Below are positions 1 through 7,243 of a stretch of DNA of 16,711 bases, in pieces. The stretch covers positions 1 to 16,711 of the forward strand of contig JAGWUW010000017.1 of assembly GCA_028868235.1 (NCBI GenBank), read 5' to 3'. Source of the stretch: Betaproteobacteria bacterium (GTDB taxonomy: Bacteria; Pseudomonadota; Gammaproteobacteria; Burkholderiales; Rhodocyclaceae). Both the position numbers and the translations under genes were made by a program. Position 1 is the first letter of the stretch. Each line of letters starts with the position of its first letter. The notes under the pieces are model-generated. The model made no database searches, was not told the origin of the DNA, and saw only the letters and a list, made by a program, of their open reading frames with translations.

Positions 1-339
1 TACCCGCCGGCCCTGCTTGCTGCCGGCGACTGGCAGCGCCTGCTGTCCGGGCTGGACACGCACTTCGGCAGCGATGCCAGCCTCGGCAACACCGAGCAAC
101 AGGCCATCACGGCCTTCCTCACCCGGCATGCCGGCAACAGCAGCCGTCTCGGCGCTGCCGGCACCCCACCCCGCATTTCGCAGACCCCGCGTTTCGTGCG
201 CCACCACCGCGAAGTGCCGGCCCGCTTCTGGCGCGACCCGCGCGTCAAGTCGCCAGCCAACTGCGAGGCGTGCCATCGCGGCGCGGCCAACGGTCATTTC
301 GGCGAACACGACATCGCCATTCCTGAACTAAGGGAGTAA
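1..339 (+). CDS. Diheme cytochrome c (DHC family), 3' part only
   Basis: Frame 1 is open from the window edge to a TAA at 337-339, giving the last 112 residues of a protein whose start lies outside the window. It carries a CEACH heme c motif (CxxCH) near the C-terminus, 95-99 in the visible part, followed by a short tail ending in PELRE. The NTEQQAITAFL and SQTPRFVRHHREVP stretches resemble the C-terminal half of the DHC-type periplasmic diheme cytochromes. The other heme site would be upstream. Only 3 bases separate it from the cytochrome b561 gene, so the two are very probably co-transcribed. In known clusters (Rhodobacter sphaeroides and others) DHC sits with the oxygen-binding cytochrome SHP and a membrane cytochrome b, so an SHP (DUF1924) gene may lie just left of the window. 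The family call is by recognition, not by search. Confidence 0.8.
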   Translation, partial: YPPALLAAGDWQRLLSGLDTHFGSDASLGNTEQQAITAFLTRHAGNSSRLGAAGTPPRISQTPRFVRHHREVPARFWRDPRVKSPANCEACHRGAANGHFGEHDIAIPELRE

Positions 340-342
340 TCC

Positions 343-948
343 ATGCAAAAAATTCTGATCTGGGACTGGCCGGTACGCATCGGCCACTGGCTGATGGTCG
401 GCGGCTTCGTCACCGCCTGGCTGACTTCGGAAAGCGAAAACTTCCGCCTGGTCCATGCCTGGGCCGGCGGAATCGTCCTCGCCGTGGCCGCCTTTCGGCT
501 GCTCTGGGGCATCGTCGGCTCCCGTCATGCCCGCTTCGCCAGTTTCGTCCGCGGCCCGCAGGCCGTCCTCGCTTACCTGTCCAGCCTGCTGCGTCTGCAG
601 CCGGCCCATCATACCGGGCACAACCCGGCCGGCGGCTGGGCCATCGTCGCCCTGCTCGGCCTTGGCATCCTGACCGGCATCAGCGGCTGGGCGAACTACA
701 ACGAGCTCGGCGGCCACTGGCTGGAAGAACTGCATGAAGGATTGGCGGCCGGCATGCTGACGGTGGTCATCGTGCATCTGGCCGGCGTCCTTTCCGGAAG
801 CCTGATGCACGGCGAAAACCTGGTGCAAGCAATGCTGACGGGGCGCAAGGCGGGATCGCCGGAAGAAGCCATTCCGTCCGCCCGTCCAATGGCTGCAGCC
901 AGCCTTCTTGCCTGGGTCATTGTCGCCGGCTGGTGGCTGGCTAGCTGA
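343..948 (+). CDS. Cytochrome b561 family membrane protein
   Basis: This 201-residue integral membrane protein has the four-helix layout of small prokaryotic cytochrome b561 / Ni-hydrogenase-type b cytochromes. Candidate heme ligands fall in or next to helices: H15 (RIGHW), H38 (LVHAWAG), H131 (LHEGLA) and H145 (VIVHLAG). Hydrophobic segments lie near residues 12-27, 38-57, 98-115 and 134-152, with a final one at 183-200. It starts at ATG 343 behind a good ribosome site (AGGGAG, 331-336) that overlaps the end of the diheme cytochrome gene. It probably carries electrons between the quinone pool and the periplasmic diheme cytochrome c; that role is inferred from the neighbour pair. A two-component system follows directly. 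Confidence 0.88.
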   Translation: MQKILIWDWPVRIGHWLMVGGFVTAWLTSESENFRLVHAWAGGIVLAVAAFRLLWGIVGSRHARFASFVRGPQAVLAYLSSLLRLQPAHHTGHNPAGGWAIVALLGLGILTGISGWANYNELGGHWLEELHEGLAAGMLTVVIVHLAGVLSGSLMHGENLVQAMLTGRKAGSPEEAIPSARPMAAASLLAWVIVAGWWLAS

Positions 949-954
949 TAGAAT
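949..954 (+). promoter_or_regulatory. -10-like hexamer TAGAAT directly before the response regulator start
   Basis: TAGAAT begins right after the cytochrome b stop codon and ends 6 bases before the ATG at 961. Transcription starting 6-7 bases downstream would begin at or next to the ATG, giving a nearly leaderless mRNA. No Shine-Dalgarno sequence is visible before this ATG, and no convincing -35 is seen. Confidence 0.3.
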
Positions 955-960
955 GTTTGC

Positions 961-1617
961 ATGCGTATCCTGCTCGTTGAAGACGATCCCGAACTGGGCG
1001 ACGGCCTGACCGTCGGCCTGCGCCAGGCCGGCTTCGCGGTCGACTGGCTGCGCGATGGTCACGCCGCAGACCAGGCACTGCAAACGGAGAGTTTCGACTT
1101 CGTTGTCCTCGACCTCGGTTTGCCCCGCCTCTCCGGCATGGAGGTACTCAATCGCGTCCGCAGCCGTGGCTTGAGCATGCCCGTCCTCATCCTGACAGCG
1201 CGCGATGCCACCGGTGACAAGGTGTCCGGCCTTGATGCGGGGGCCGACGACTACCTGGTCAAGCCGATCGATCTCGATGAATTGACTGCCCGCATTCGCG
1301 CTCTCACTCGACGTTCGGCCGGCCGGGCCGCACCGCTGCTGGTCCATGGCGAGATCGCCGTCGATCCGGCAGCGCACCGCGTCACCCTGTCGGGGCAACC
1401 CGTCGAACTGTCCAGCCGGGAATTCTCGCTGCTCCACATGCTGCTCGACAATGCCGGTCGAGTGCTAACCCGGACCCAGCTCGAACAATCGCTTTATGGC
1501 TGGCGCGACGAACCGGACAGCAATGCCCTCGAAGTGCATATCCATCACTTGAGGAAGAAACTGGGCAGTGAATTGATTCGTACCCTGCGCGGCGTCGGCT
1601 ACACCATCCCGAAATGA
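961..1617 (+). CDS. OmpR/QseB-type two-component response regulator
   Basis: This 218-residue protein has an N-terminal receiver domain (about 1-115) and a C-terminal winged-helix DNA-binding domain (about 125-218). The receiver shows the acidic pocket (E7, D8, D9), the phosphoacceptor D51 in VVLDLGLP, T79 in LILTARD and K101 in YLVKPID. The effector domain has the usual ELSSREFSLL start and a RTLRGVGY turn near the end, typical of the OmpR/PhoB class. It resembles the QseB/PmrA/TctD subgroup. It overlaps its kinase by ATGA, so the pair is translationally coupled. Its position behind the diheme cytochrome/cytochrome b genes suggests it regulates them, but the signal is unknown. There is no obvious Shine-Dalgarno; see the TAGAAT at 949-954. 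Confidence 0.93.
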   Translation: MRILLVEDDPELGDGLTVGLRQAGFAVDWLRDGHAADQALQTESFDFVVLDLGLPRLSGMEVLNRVRSRGLSMPVLILTARDATGDKVSGLDAGADDYLVKPIDLDELTARIRALTRRSAGRAAPLLVHGEIAVDPAAHRVTLSGQPVELSSREFSLLHMLLDNAGRVLTRTQLEQSLYGWRDEPDSNALEVHIHHLRKKLGSELIRTLRGVGYTIPK

Positions 1618-2963
1618 GCACCATCTGGTTTTCGTTGCGCCGGCGACTGTTCGGACTGCTGCTCGGCGGTGTTGCCGCGGCTTGGCTGGCAACCATGGTA
1701 TTCAGCTACATCGATGCTCACCACGAAGTCGATGAGCTGTTCGATGCCCAACTGGCCCAGGCCGCCCAGACCCTGCTCGCCCTGGCCAGCCACGATGGAG
1801 GCGAAGGTGTCGAGGATCTCGGAGCAGCTGGCCACAAATATCAACGCCGCCTGCGCTTCCAGATCTGGCGTGCTGACGGCCAACTGGTGATTCGCTCCAA
1901 CAACGCCCCCGAAACGCCCCTGACAACGGCCAGCGGCTTCTCGGAAACTCAAGGGGATGATGGCCACTGGCGGCACTTCAGTCAATGGAATGAGGGCCGC
2001 AACCTGCAGGTCCAGGTTAGCGAAAATCACCATATCCGTGACGAATTGATCGGCCACATCGCATGGCGCCTGCTCTTCCCGGCCCTCTTCGGCCTGCCGC
2101 TGATCGGTCTATGGGTCTGGCTGGCCACCCGCCAAGGTCTCTCTTCGCTGGATGGCGTCGCACGCCAGATCGCCAGCCGAGATCCGCAACAGCTGCAAGC
2201 TATCCACCCGGCGGCCGCTCCATCCGAAATACGCCCGCTGATCGAGGCACTAAACGGCCTGTTCCAGCGCGTCGAGCAAACGCTGGAGACTGAACGTCGC
2301 TTTACCGCCGATGCCGCCCACGAATTGCGGACGCCGCTGGCTGCCTTGCAGGCCCAGTTGCAGGTTGCCCAGCGTGCCCGCGATGCCGATGAGCACGACC
2401 GCTCGCTGCAGCAGCTGCAAAACGGACTGACCCGTGCCGCTCGCCTGGTCGACCAGATGCTGCTGCTCGCTCGCCTCGACCCCGAGTCGGGCCTGCCCGA
2501 CCCGCAGGAGGTGGACCTCTCCGCCCTGACGGAATCCGTATGCGCCGACCTGGGACCGCAGATACTGGCCCGGAACATCGATTTCGACCTCGAATCGATC
2601 ACCGACGCAAAACTGACCGGGCAGGCCGAATGGCTGCGCGTCCTGATCCGTAACCTGGTCGATAATGCCGTGCGCTACACGCCGGAAGGTGGCAAGGTGG
2701 CGGTCCGTATCGAGCGCCATGGCGATTCCCTGCAACTGTCCGTCAGCGACAGCGGCCCCGGCATCCCGCCGGAAGAACGGAACGCTGTCCTTCAACGCTT
2801 CCACCGCCTGGATCAGGGCGGCCAGCCGGGCAGCGGCCTGGGATTGGCCATCGTCGCCCGGATTGCCGAATTGCATGGCGCCCAATTGTATCTAGACACA
2901 TCGCCTATGACCAAAGGCCTAGATATCGGAGTACAATTTCCTGCCCATTGCACCGCACCATGA
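1614..2963 (+). CDS. QseC-like sensor histidine kinase
   Basis: This 449-residue membrane kinase has a first transmembrane segment at about 10-31, a periplasmic loop of about 120 residues resembling the 2CSK_N sensor domain, and a second segment at about 153-171. A HAMP-like linker follows, then the H box AAHELRTPL with phosphoacceptor H236. The ATPase domain shows the N box (RNLVDNAVRYTP, 346-357), the D box (DSGPG, 379-383) and the G box (GSGLGLA, 406-412), so it looks catalytically intact. It starts inside the regulator stop codon (ATGA overlap). The periplasmic loop is fairly polar and has no cysteine, so nothing in it points to metal or redox sensing through thiols. Substrate and signal cannot be read from sequence. 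Confidence 0.92.
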   Translation: MSTIWFSLRRRLFGLLLGGVAAAWLATMVFSYIDAHHEVDELFDAQLAQAAQTLLALASHDGGEGVEDLGAAGHKYQRRLRFQIWRADGQLVIRSNNAPETPLTTASGFSETQGDDGHWRHFSQWNEGRNLQVQVSENHHIRDELIGHIAWRLLFPALFGLPLIGLWVWLATRQGLSSLDGVARQIASRDPQQLQAIHPAAAPSEIRPLIEALNGLFQRVEQTLETERRFTADAAHELRTPLAALQAQLQVAQRARDADEHDRSLQQLQNGLTRAARLVDQMLLLARLDPESGLPDPQEVDLSALTESVCADLGPQILARNIDFDLESITDAKLTGQAEWLRVLIRNLVDNAVRYTPEGGKVAVRIERHGDSLQLSVSDSGPGIPPEERNAVLQRFHRLDQGGQPGSGLGLAIVARIAELHGAQLYLDTSPMTKGLDIGVQFPAHCTAP

Positions 2964-3031
2964 CTTTTGCATAGCACTGAGCACTCGTAGTTTCAGGAAA
3001 ATCCGGATACAAGCATCGGCATCGCACCACC

Positions 3032-4000
3032 ATGAACACGACTCAAACACTGGCCCCGCCCCCCAAGACGACAGACGATCTGCCGGAAGGGACGCGACGG
3101 ATCATCGACGGCCAGGAGCGGGTGCTGTACGACGGTTACTGGATCAAGACCTACCCTGTCCCGGCCGACTCTCTGGAGGCCAAGAAAAAGCTGATCGAGG
3201 CGCTGACCCGCCGCTTGTTCAACCATACAGAGCACGGCCTGAACATTCCCGGCACCCGCCTCAACGAGGCGCGCGAAAGCTACGAGAGTGAAACCGACTC
3301 CGCCCGCAAGCGCGTGAAAGGAGCCATGCTGGCCGGCGCGCTATTTAATCGGGCGGCCGACATCTTCCGCAAGCTGGTCGAACTGCAGGCTTGCGGGATC
3401 GAAATCCTCAGCGACAACCCCTTGATGCGCGAATGCGGCAAATGCCTGCTCGATGCCATGGAACTGGGCCGGTGTGTGCTGCACCGCAGCGGTGAAGAAG
3501 GCATAGACGAACTGTGGGGCGAGCCTTTCCGCGCCTTCTCCATTCCGCTCGAGGATTTCTACGAAAGCCGCTACATCAAGATCGGCCGTGTCTTGCGTGA
3601 CATTGACCGGATCTCGCAGGTCATCATCAGCACCTTCAGCGGCATCCCCGCTTTTGCCAACATCGAGGCACCGGTCCTCGACCTGGCGAGCTCGGCCAAA
3701 ATCAAGACCGAAACGCTGCGTACCGACGGCGACATCTTCGATGTCTGGGCCCGCATGGTGACGGCTGGTGAACGCCTGACCGATCTCGCCCTGATCAGCG
3801 AGTCCGCTCAGACCCAGTCACCGCTTACCTACAACCTGTCCGACGGCCTGCAACTTATCCGTCAGGGGCGCGACCTGATCTTCTACATTTCCCGCGCCCG
3901 GACGGCCATGCCGAAAAGCACGCAGGAGTATGCCGAACGCTGCGCGGTCTATCTGGCCACCGGGCGTGCACCGTTGATACCGGTCACGTTACCGCTATAA
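3032..4000 (+). CDS. Conserved-looking hypothetical protein, 322 aa, soluble
   Basis: I do not recognise this family. The protein has a proline-rich polar N-terminus (1-20), a short aromatic segment (YDGYWIKTYPVP, 33-44), then a long region that looks mostly helical and amphipathic. There is no signal peptide and no membrane segment. Four cysteines cluster mid-protein (C121, C135, C138, C148; ECGKC at 134-138), too loosely spaced to claim a metal site. Codon use matches the neighbours, and the 969-base frame is uninterrupted. The start ATG follows GCATCGCACCACC with no Shine-Dalgarno; the next in-frame Met is far inside, so this start is the only reasonable one. It lies 68 bases after the kinase gene on the same strand and might be in that transcript. 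It converges on the LysR gene with 38 bases between stops. The reading frame is convincing; no function is assigned. Confidence 0.85.
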   Translation: MNTTQTLAPPPKTTDDLPEGTRRIIDGQERVLYDGYWIKTYPVPADSLEAKKKLIEALTRRLFNHTEHGLNIPGTRLNEARESYESETDSARKRVKGAMLAGALFNRAADIFRKLVELQACGIEILSDNPLMRECGKCLLDAMELGRCVLHRSGEEGIDELWGEPFRAFSIPLEDFYESRYIKIGRVLRDIDRISQVIISTFSGIPAFANIEAPVLDLASSAKIKTETLRTDGDIFDVWARMVTAGERLTDLALISESAQTQSPLTYNLSDGLQLIRQGRDLIFYISRARTAMPKSTQEYAERCAVYLATGRAPLIPVTLPL

Positions 4001-4038
4001 GCCGGACTGGCGCAGCGTCGAGCCTCCTCACGCCCCGC

Positions 4039-4962
4039 TCACGGAATGAAAGGCAGGGCTAGTTCGGCCGTACGCTGGGCTTCACCACAGATGGCGTCGC
4101 ACATTTGACGAAATACCAGGGCTGAACGGCTTTCGTGCCGGTGAGCATGGCGGACGACATAGAAATGACGGCGTAAGTCGAACTGCGGAGTTGGGATTTC
4201 GACCAGGCTCCCGCGCCGGAATGCCTCGCGCAGGGCAAGACGAGAAAGGCAACCAATGCCCAGATTCGACTCAACGGCCCGTTTGATGGCCTCAGTATGT
4301 TCGAGTTCCAGCCGTAGCGTGAACCGTCCGAGAGCCGGGGCCAGCGTCTCATCGAACTGGCGCCGCGTACCCGAACCCGGTTCGCGCAAAATCCACGCTT
4401 GCCGTGCCAGCACAGCTGAATCCACCACTCCTTTCCCGGCCAAGGTATGCGCCGGCGCACAAAAAACAACCAGTTCATCCTCCAGCCAGGGTTCCACGAG
4501 CAGTTCGTGATGATGGACCTCACCTTCGATCAGTCCGATGTCGCAATCGAAGCGCAGCAAGCGTTCGACGATTGTCCGCGTGTTAGCTACCTGCAGGCTG
4601 ACCGGTGCCTCAGGATGCTGCCGCATGTATTCGGCAATAGCCAGCGTCCCGAGATAGTTGCCAATGGTCAGGGTGGCGCCGACCGTGAGTGGTGCCAGGC
4701 GGCCGCCACCGAGATAGGACTCGATTTCGTGCGCCTGATCAAGCAGTTGCTCGGCCATCGCTAACAAACCCCGCCCGGAAGCATTGAGATGCAGTGTTTT
4801 GCCGATGCGGTCGAACAAAGGGCAGTCAAACTGCCGCTCAAGCTCGACCAACGCGTTGCTGGCGGCCGATTGTGACATGGACAGCCATTCGGCGGCGCGC
4901 GAAACGTTCTGTTCGCGAGCAATCGCCGAAAAGATTTCAATCTGGCGCAGGGTGAATTTCAT
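4039..4962 (-). CDS. finR: LysR-family regulator, FinR-like (controls fpr)
   Basis: This 307-residue protein has an N-terminal winged helix-turn-helix (about 1-60, with SRAAEWLSMSQSAASNALVELE as recognition region) and a C-terminal periplasmic-binding-like effector domain (about 90-295). It lies back to back with the ferredoxin-NADP+ reductase gene, starts separated by 100 bases. This is the arrangement of finR-fpr in pseudomonads, where FinR induces fpr under superoxide stress. By that synteny it probably activates the reductase and represses itself. The effector domain has several cysteines (two near 114-170 and others later), but no known redox switch can be asserted. The family call is secure; the FinR name rests on gene order and overall resemblance. 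Confidence 0.9.
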   Translation of the reverse strand: MKFTLRQIEIFSAIAREQNVSRAAEWLSMSQSAASNALVELERQFDCPLFDRIGKTLHLNASGRGLLAMAEQLLDQAHEIESYLGGGRLAPLTVGATLTIGNYLGTLAIAEYMRQHPEAPVSLQVANTRTIVERLLRFDCDIGLIEGEVHHHELLVEPWLEDELVVFCAPAHTLAGKGVVDSAVLARQAWILREPGSGTRRQFDETLAPALGRFTLRLELEHTEAIKRAVESNLGIGCLSRLALREAFRRGSLVEIPTPQFDLRRHFYVVRHAHRHESRSALVFRQMCDAICGEAQRTAELALPFIP

Positions 4963-5062
4963 ATCGATTCAACGAATAACGCTAAGCCAAATTATCCGTT
5001 TATTTGAATTATAAAAACAGTCTAGACTCAGCGCATCACCCTAACGTTGCGACGATTCGACC
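4963..5062. promoter_or_regulatory. Shared divergent promoter/operator region of finR and fpr
   Basis: The 100 bases between the two starts are AT-rich against a GC-rich genome. They hold ATTC-AAC-GAAT (4967-4977), a small palindrome of the T-N11-A kind used by LysR proteins. An inverted pair ATTCAA (4967-4972) and TTGAAT (5004-5009) is also present, as is a perfect 10-bp palindrome AGTCTAGACT (5019-5028). ATTATA at 5008-5013 reads TATAAT on the - strand, a possible -10 for the regulator. TATAAA at 5010-5015 could serve the reductase on the + strand. No good -35 accompanies either, as expected for activator-dependent promoters. Which element the regulator binds is inference. Confidence 0.55.
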
Positions 5063-5839
5063 ATGAGTGCCTTCAATACCGAAACCATCCTTTCCGTCCA
5101 TCACTGGAACGACAGCCTGTTCAGTTTCCGCACCACGCGCGACCAGGCATTGCGCTTTGTCAACGGACAGTTCGTCACTATCGGCCTGGAAGTCAACGGC
5201 CGTCCGTTGATGCGCGCCTACAGCATCGCCAGCGCCAACTATGAAGAGCACCTCGAATTTTTTAGCATCAAGGTCCAAGATGGCCCGCTGACCTCACGGC
5301 TGCAGCATCTCAAGCCGGGCGATTCGCTGCTGGTCAGCCGCAAGCCGACGGGAACCCTGGTTCTGCGCGATCTGAAACCGGGCAAGCGCCTGTTCCTGTT
5401 TGCCACCGGAACCGGTCTCGCGCCCTTCATGAGTCTGATCCACGACCCGGAAACCTACGAGCGCTTCGAGAAGATAATCCTTATCCACGGCGTGCGCTGG
5501 ACCTCCGAACTGGCCTACCACGACTACATTGAGGAAGATCTGAGGGACCATGAATACCTCGGCGAGGAAATCAGGAACAAGCTGATCTACTATCCGACGG
5601 TAACCCGCGAAGCCTTCCGCAACGAAGGACGGCAGACCGATCTGATACAGTCGGGTAAGCTTTTCGCCGACATCGACCAGCCGCCGCTTGATCCAGCTAC
5701 GGACCGCGCCATGATTTGCGGCAGTCCGGCCATGCTCAAGGAAATCTCGGCCATGCTCGACAACTACGGCTTCCAGATTTCAGAGCACATTGGCGAAGCC
5801 GGTGACTATGTAATCGAACGCGCCTTCGTCGAACAGTAA
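5063..5839 (+). CDS. fpr: Ferredoxin/flavodoxin-NADP+ reductase
   Basis: This FAD enzyme moves electrons between NADPH and ferredoxin or flavodoxin in the cytoplasm. At 258 residues it matches bacterial FPRs. It shows the FAD-binding RAYSIAS (51-57), the nucleotide-binding GTGLAPFMS (116-124) and a CGSPAM segment (219-224). The C-terminus AFVEQ resembles the AFVEK tail of subclass IA FPRs (Azotobacter, Rhodobacter type), unlike the short E. coli type ending in Trp. ATG 5063 is the first Met, without a clear Shine-Dalgarno. It is divergent from the FinR-like gene, which suggests induction by oxidative stress. The next gene (menE) follows after 141 bases and probably has its own promoter. Confidence 0.94.
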   Translation: MSAFNTETILSVHHWNDSLFSFRTTRDQALRFVNGQFVTIGLEVNGRPLMRAYSIASANYEEHLEFFSIKVQDGPLTSRLQHLKPGDSLLVSRKPTGTLVLRDLKPGKRLFLFATGTGLAPFMSLIHDPETYERFEKIILIHGVRWTSELAYHDYIEEDLRDHEYLGEEIRNKLIYYPTVTREAFRNEGRQTDLIQSGKLFADIDQPPLDPATDRAMICGSPAMLKEISAMLDNYGFQISEHIGEAGDYVIERAFVEQ

Positions 5840-5859
5840 TAACGGCCTCCGCCGACTTG

Positions 5860-5885
5860 CCCCTTGGCCCCTTTGGGCTGAGGGG
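5860..5885 (+). terminator. Strong hairpin after fpr, without a U tract
   Basis: The arms 5860-5870 (CCCCTTGGCCC) and 5875-5885 (GGGCTGAGGGG) pair over 11 positions with two G-T wobbles around a CTTT loop. The hairpin begins 20 bases after the fpr stop, where a transcription end is expected. The following bases (GTCTAACTGCC) are not T-rich on this strand, nor is the other side on the opposite strand, so it is not a classical intrinsic terminator. It may stabilise the fpr 3' end or be a dispersed extragenic palindrome. Confidence 0.45.
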
Positions 5886-5965
5886 GTCTAACTGCCGCCC
5901 TGGCCCATCCAGTGCGACCTGGCAGAATTTTGATCTGGCTCACCGGCCGTCTGTCGCCGGGCAAG

Positions 5966-5971
5966 TATAAT
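5966..5971 (+). promoter_or_regulatory. Consensus -10 TATAAT close to the menE start
   Basis: A perfect TATAAT ends 9 bases before the ATG at 5981. The predicted transcription start would leave a leader of only about 0-3 bases. A TTGATC at 5930-5935 is too far (30-base spacer) to be its -35, and the correctly spaced hexamer (CCGGCC) is not a -35. Both the promoter and the leaderless reading are inferred from position only. Confidence 0.4.
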
Positions 5972-5980
5972 CGCCAGCTT

Positions 5981-7243
5981 ATGAAGCCAGCCGTCACGCT
6001 CCATGAACATCTCGCCCGCGCCGCCACGGACTGGCCGGAGCGGCCTGCGCTGATCTCTGGCGAACGGACATGGTCTTTTGCTGCTCTGTCCGGCGAAACA
6101 GCCGGCCCCCCCCCAGCGGATGCCATAGACGGCCCTGTCATTGTCAGCGGTAGCAGCCAGGCACTTGCCCTTGCCGCCTACCGGTGCAGTGCCCAGCGCC
6201 AACCTTTCTTTCCACTACCGCCGGAGCGGCCCCCCCCGCTTTTATCCCACTGCCCGCCGGCCACCGCCTTGATCATCTCAACCAGCGGCAGCGAGGGCCA
6301 GCCCCGCGCCGTGCTGCTCGGCAACACCCAACTCGACGCCGCCGCAGCGTCAGCCAACGCATGCCTGAACCTGAGAGCCGGTGACGTATGGCTAAACTGC
6401 CTGCCGCTCTATCACATCGGCGGCCAGAGCATTCTATGGCGCTGCGCCCGTGCCGCCGCCGCCGTCCTGCTGCATGCGGGCTTCTCTGCTGAAACGCTCG
6501 CCCGCGATCTCGCCACCTACCCGGTAACGCACATTTCCTTGGTCCCGGCCATGCTGGCCCACCTACTCGATTATGGCGTGGCCCCTCCCGCTTCACTACG
6601 TGTTGTGCTGATCGGCGGAGCGGCTCTCTCTGCCCCCCTGCACGAACGGGCGACCGCAGCCGGATGGCCGCTCTACGTCAGCTACGGCATGAGCGAAACC
6701 GCTGCACAGGTCGCCACGTTTTCGCCCGATGACGGCCCGTGGCACGAAGGCCTGGTCGGCCATCCACAACCCGGCCACCAGCTCCGTATCGGTGATGACG
6801 GACGCATCCACATTCGCGGTCCACAAGTCATGTCAGGCTATTTCGACGGCACCGGTCTCGATGCCGAAGGCTGGCTAATTACCGGCGATCTTGGCCAACT
6901 CGACGGGACAGGCCGCTTGACCGTCCTTGGCCGCGCCGACGACATGCTGATCAGCGGCGGTCGCAACGTGCATCCGCAGGAAATCGAATCCTGCCTGGCA
7001 GGCTGTCCCGGCGTTGTCGACATCGCAGTCACCGGCCTGCCCGATCCGGTATGGGGCGACTTGGTGGTCGCCCTCGTCGTCGGCACGGTGGACCGCGACA
7101 CCCTACTCGCCCACGCCCGCCAGCACCTACCCTCCGCCGCCCTGCCGCGCCGCATACACTACCTAGACCGACTCCCGCGCAATGCTGCCGGCAAGCTCGA
7201 AAGAGCGGCTCTCCGCCGACTCGCTACCGGGGAAGCACCATGA
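5981..7243 (+). CDS. menE: MenE: o-succinylbenzoate-CoA ligase (menaquinone synthesis)
   Basis: This ANL-superfamily adenylating enzyme would activate o-succinylbenzoate with ATP and CoA, the menaquinone step before MenB. With the ATG at 5981 it has 420 residues, somewhat shorter than E. coli or Bacillus MenE because the N-terminal domain is compact. Motifs: P-loop STSGSEGQPRA (100-110), YGMSETAAQV (235-244), TGDLG (301-305), GRADDMLISGGRNVHPQEIE (317-336) and the C-terminal PRNAAGKLER with K405, the usual adenylation lysine. The P-loop has E and R where TG-PK is typical. An upstream in-frame ATG at 5912 would add 23 residues unlike the family start, so it was rejected. It overlaps menF by ATGA. 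Two long C runs lie in the first third. The assignment to MenE over other acyl-CoA ligases rests on small size and the menF neighbour. Confidence 0.87.
   Translation: MKPAVTLHEHLARAATDWPERPALISGERTWSFAALSGETAGPPPADAIDGPVIVSGSSQALALAAYRCSAQRQPFFPLPPERPPPLLSHCPPATALIISTSGSEGQPRAVLLGNTQLDAAAASANACLNLRAGDVWLNCLPLYHIGGQSILWRCARAAAAVLLHAGFSAETLARDLATYPVTHISLVPAMLAHLLDYGVAPPASLRVVLIGGAALSAPLHERATAAGWPLYVSYGMSETAAQVATFSPDDGPWHEGLVGHPQPGHQLRIGDDGRIHIRGPQVMSGYFDGTGLDAEGWLITGDLGQLDGTGRLTVLGRADDMLISGGRNVHPQEIESCLAGCPGVVDIAVTGLPDPVWGDLVVALVVGTVDRDTLLAHARQHLPSAALPRRIHYLDRLPRNAAGKLERAALRRLATGEAP
6106..6114 (+). repeat. Homopolymer tract of nine C inside menE
   Basis: Nine consecutive C fall at codons 42-45 of menE, in the AGPPPAD segment. 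The tract is in frame in this copy. Runs of this length are prone to slippage by polymerases, and also to sequencing indels. Confidence 0.9.
6230..6237 (+). repeat. Homopolymer tract of eight C inside menE
   Basis: Eight consecutive C fall at codons 84-86 of menE, in the ERPPPLLS segment, 115 bases after the nine-C run. The downstream frame carries all the catalytic motifs, so this copy is in frame. Confidence 0.9.

Noticed and set aside
328..1437. A 369-codon open frame on the - strand opposite cytochrome b and the response regulator
   Set aside because: It is the antisense shadow of two well-supported + strand genes; its low-complexity Gln/Asp/Gly-rich translation matches no family.
5481..5489. 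TTATCCACG inside fpr
   Set aside because: A single one-mismatch DnaA box in coding sequence is expected by chance.
7051..7239. Longer menF beginning inside menE
   Set aside because: The added residues are out-of-frame menE coding sequence, rich in Arg/Pro. The ATGA overlap at 7240 gives a normal MenF length.
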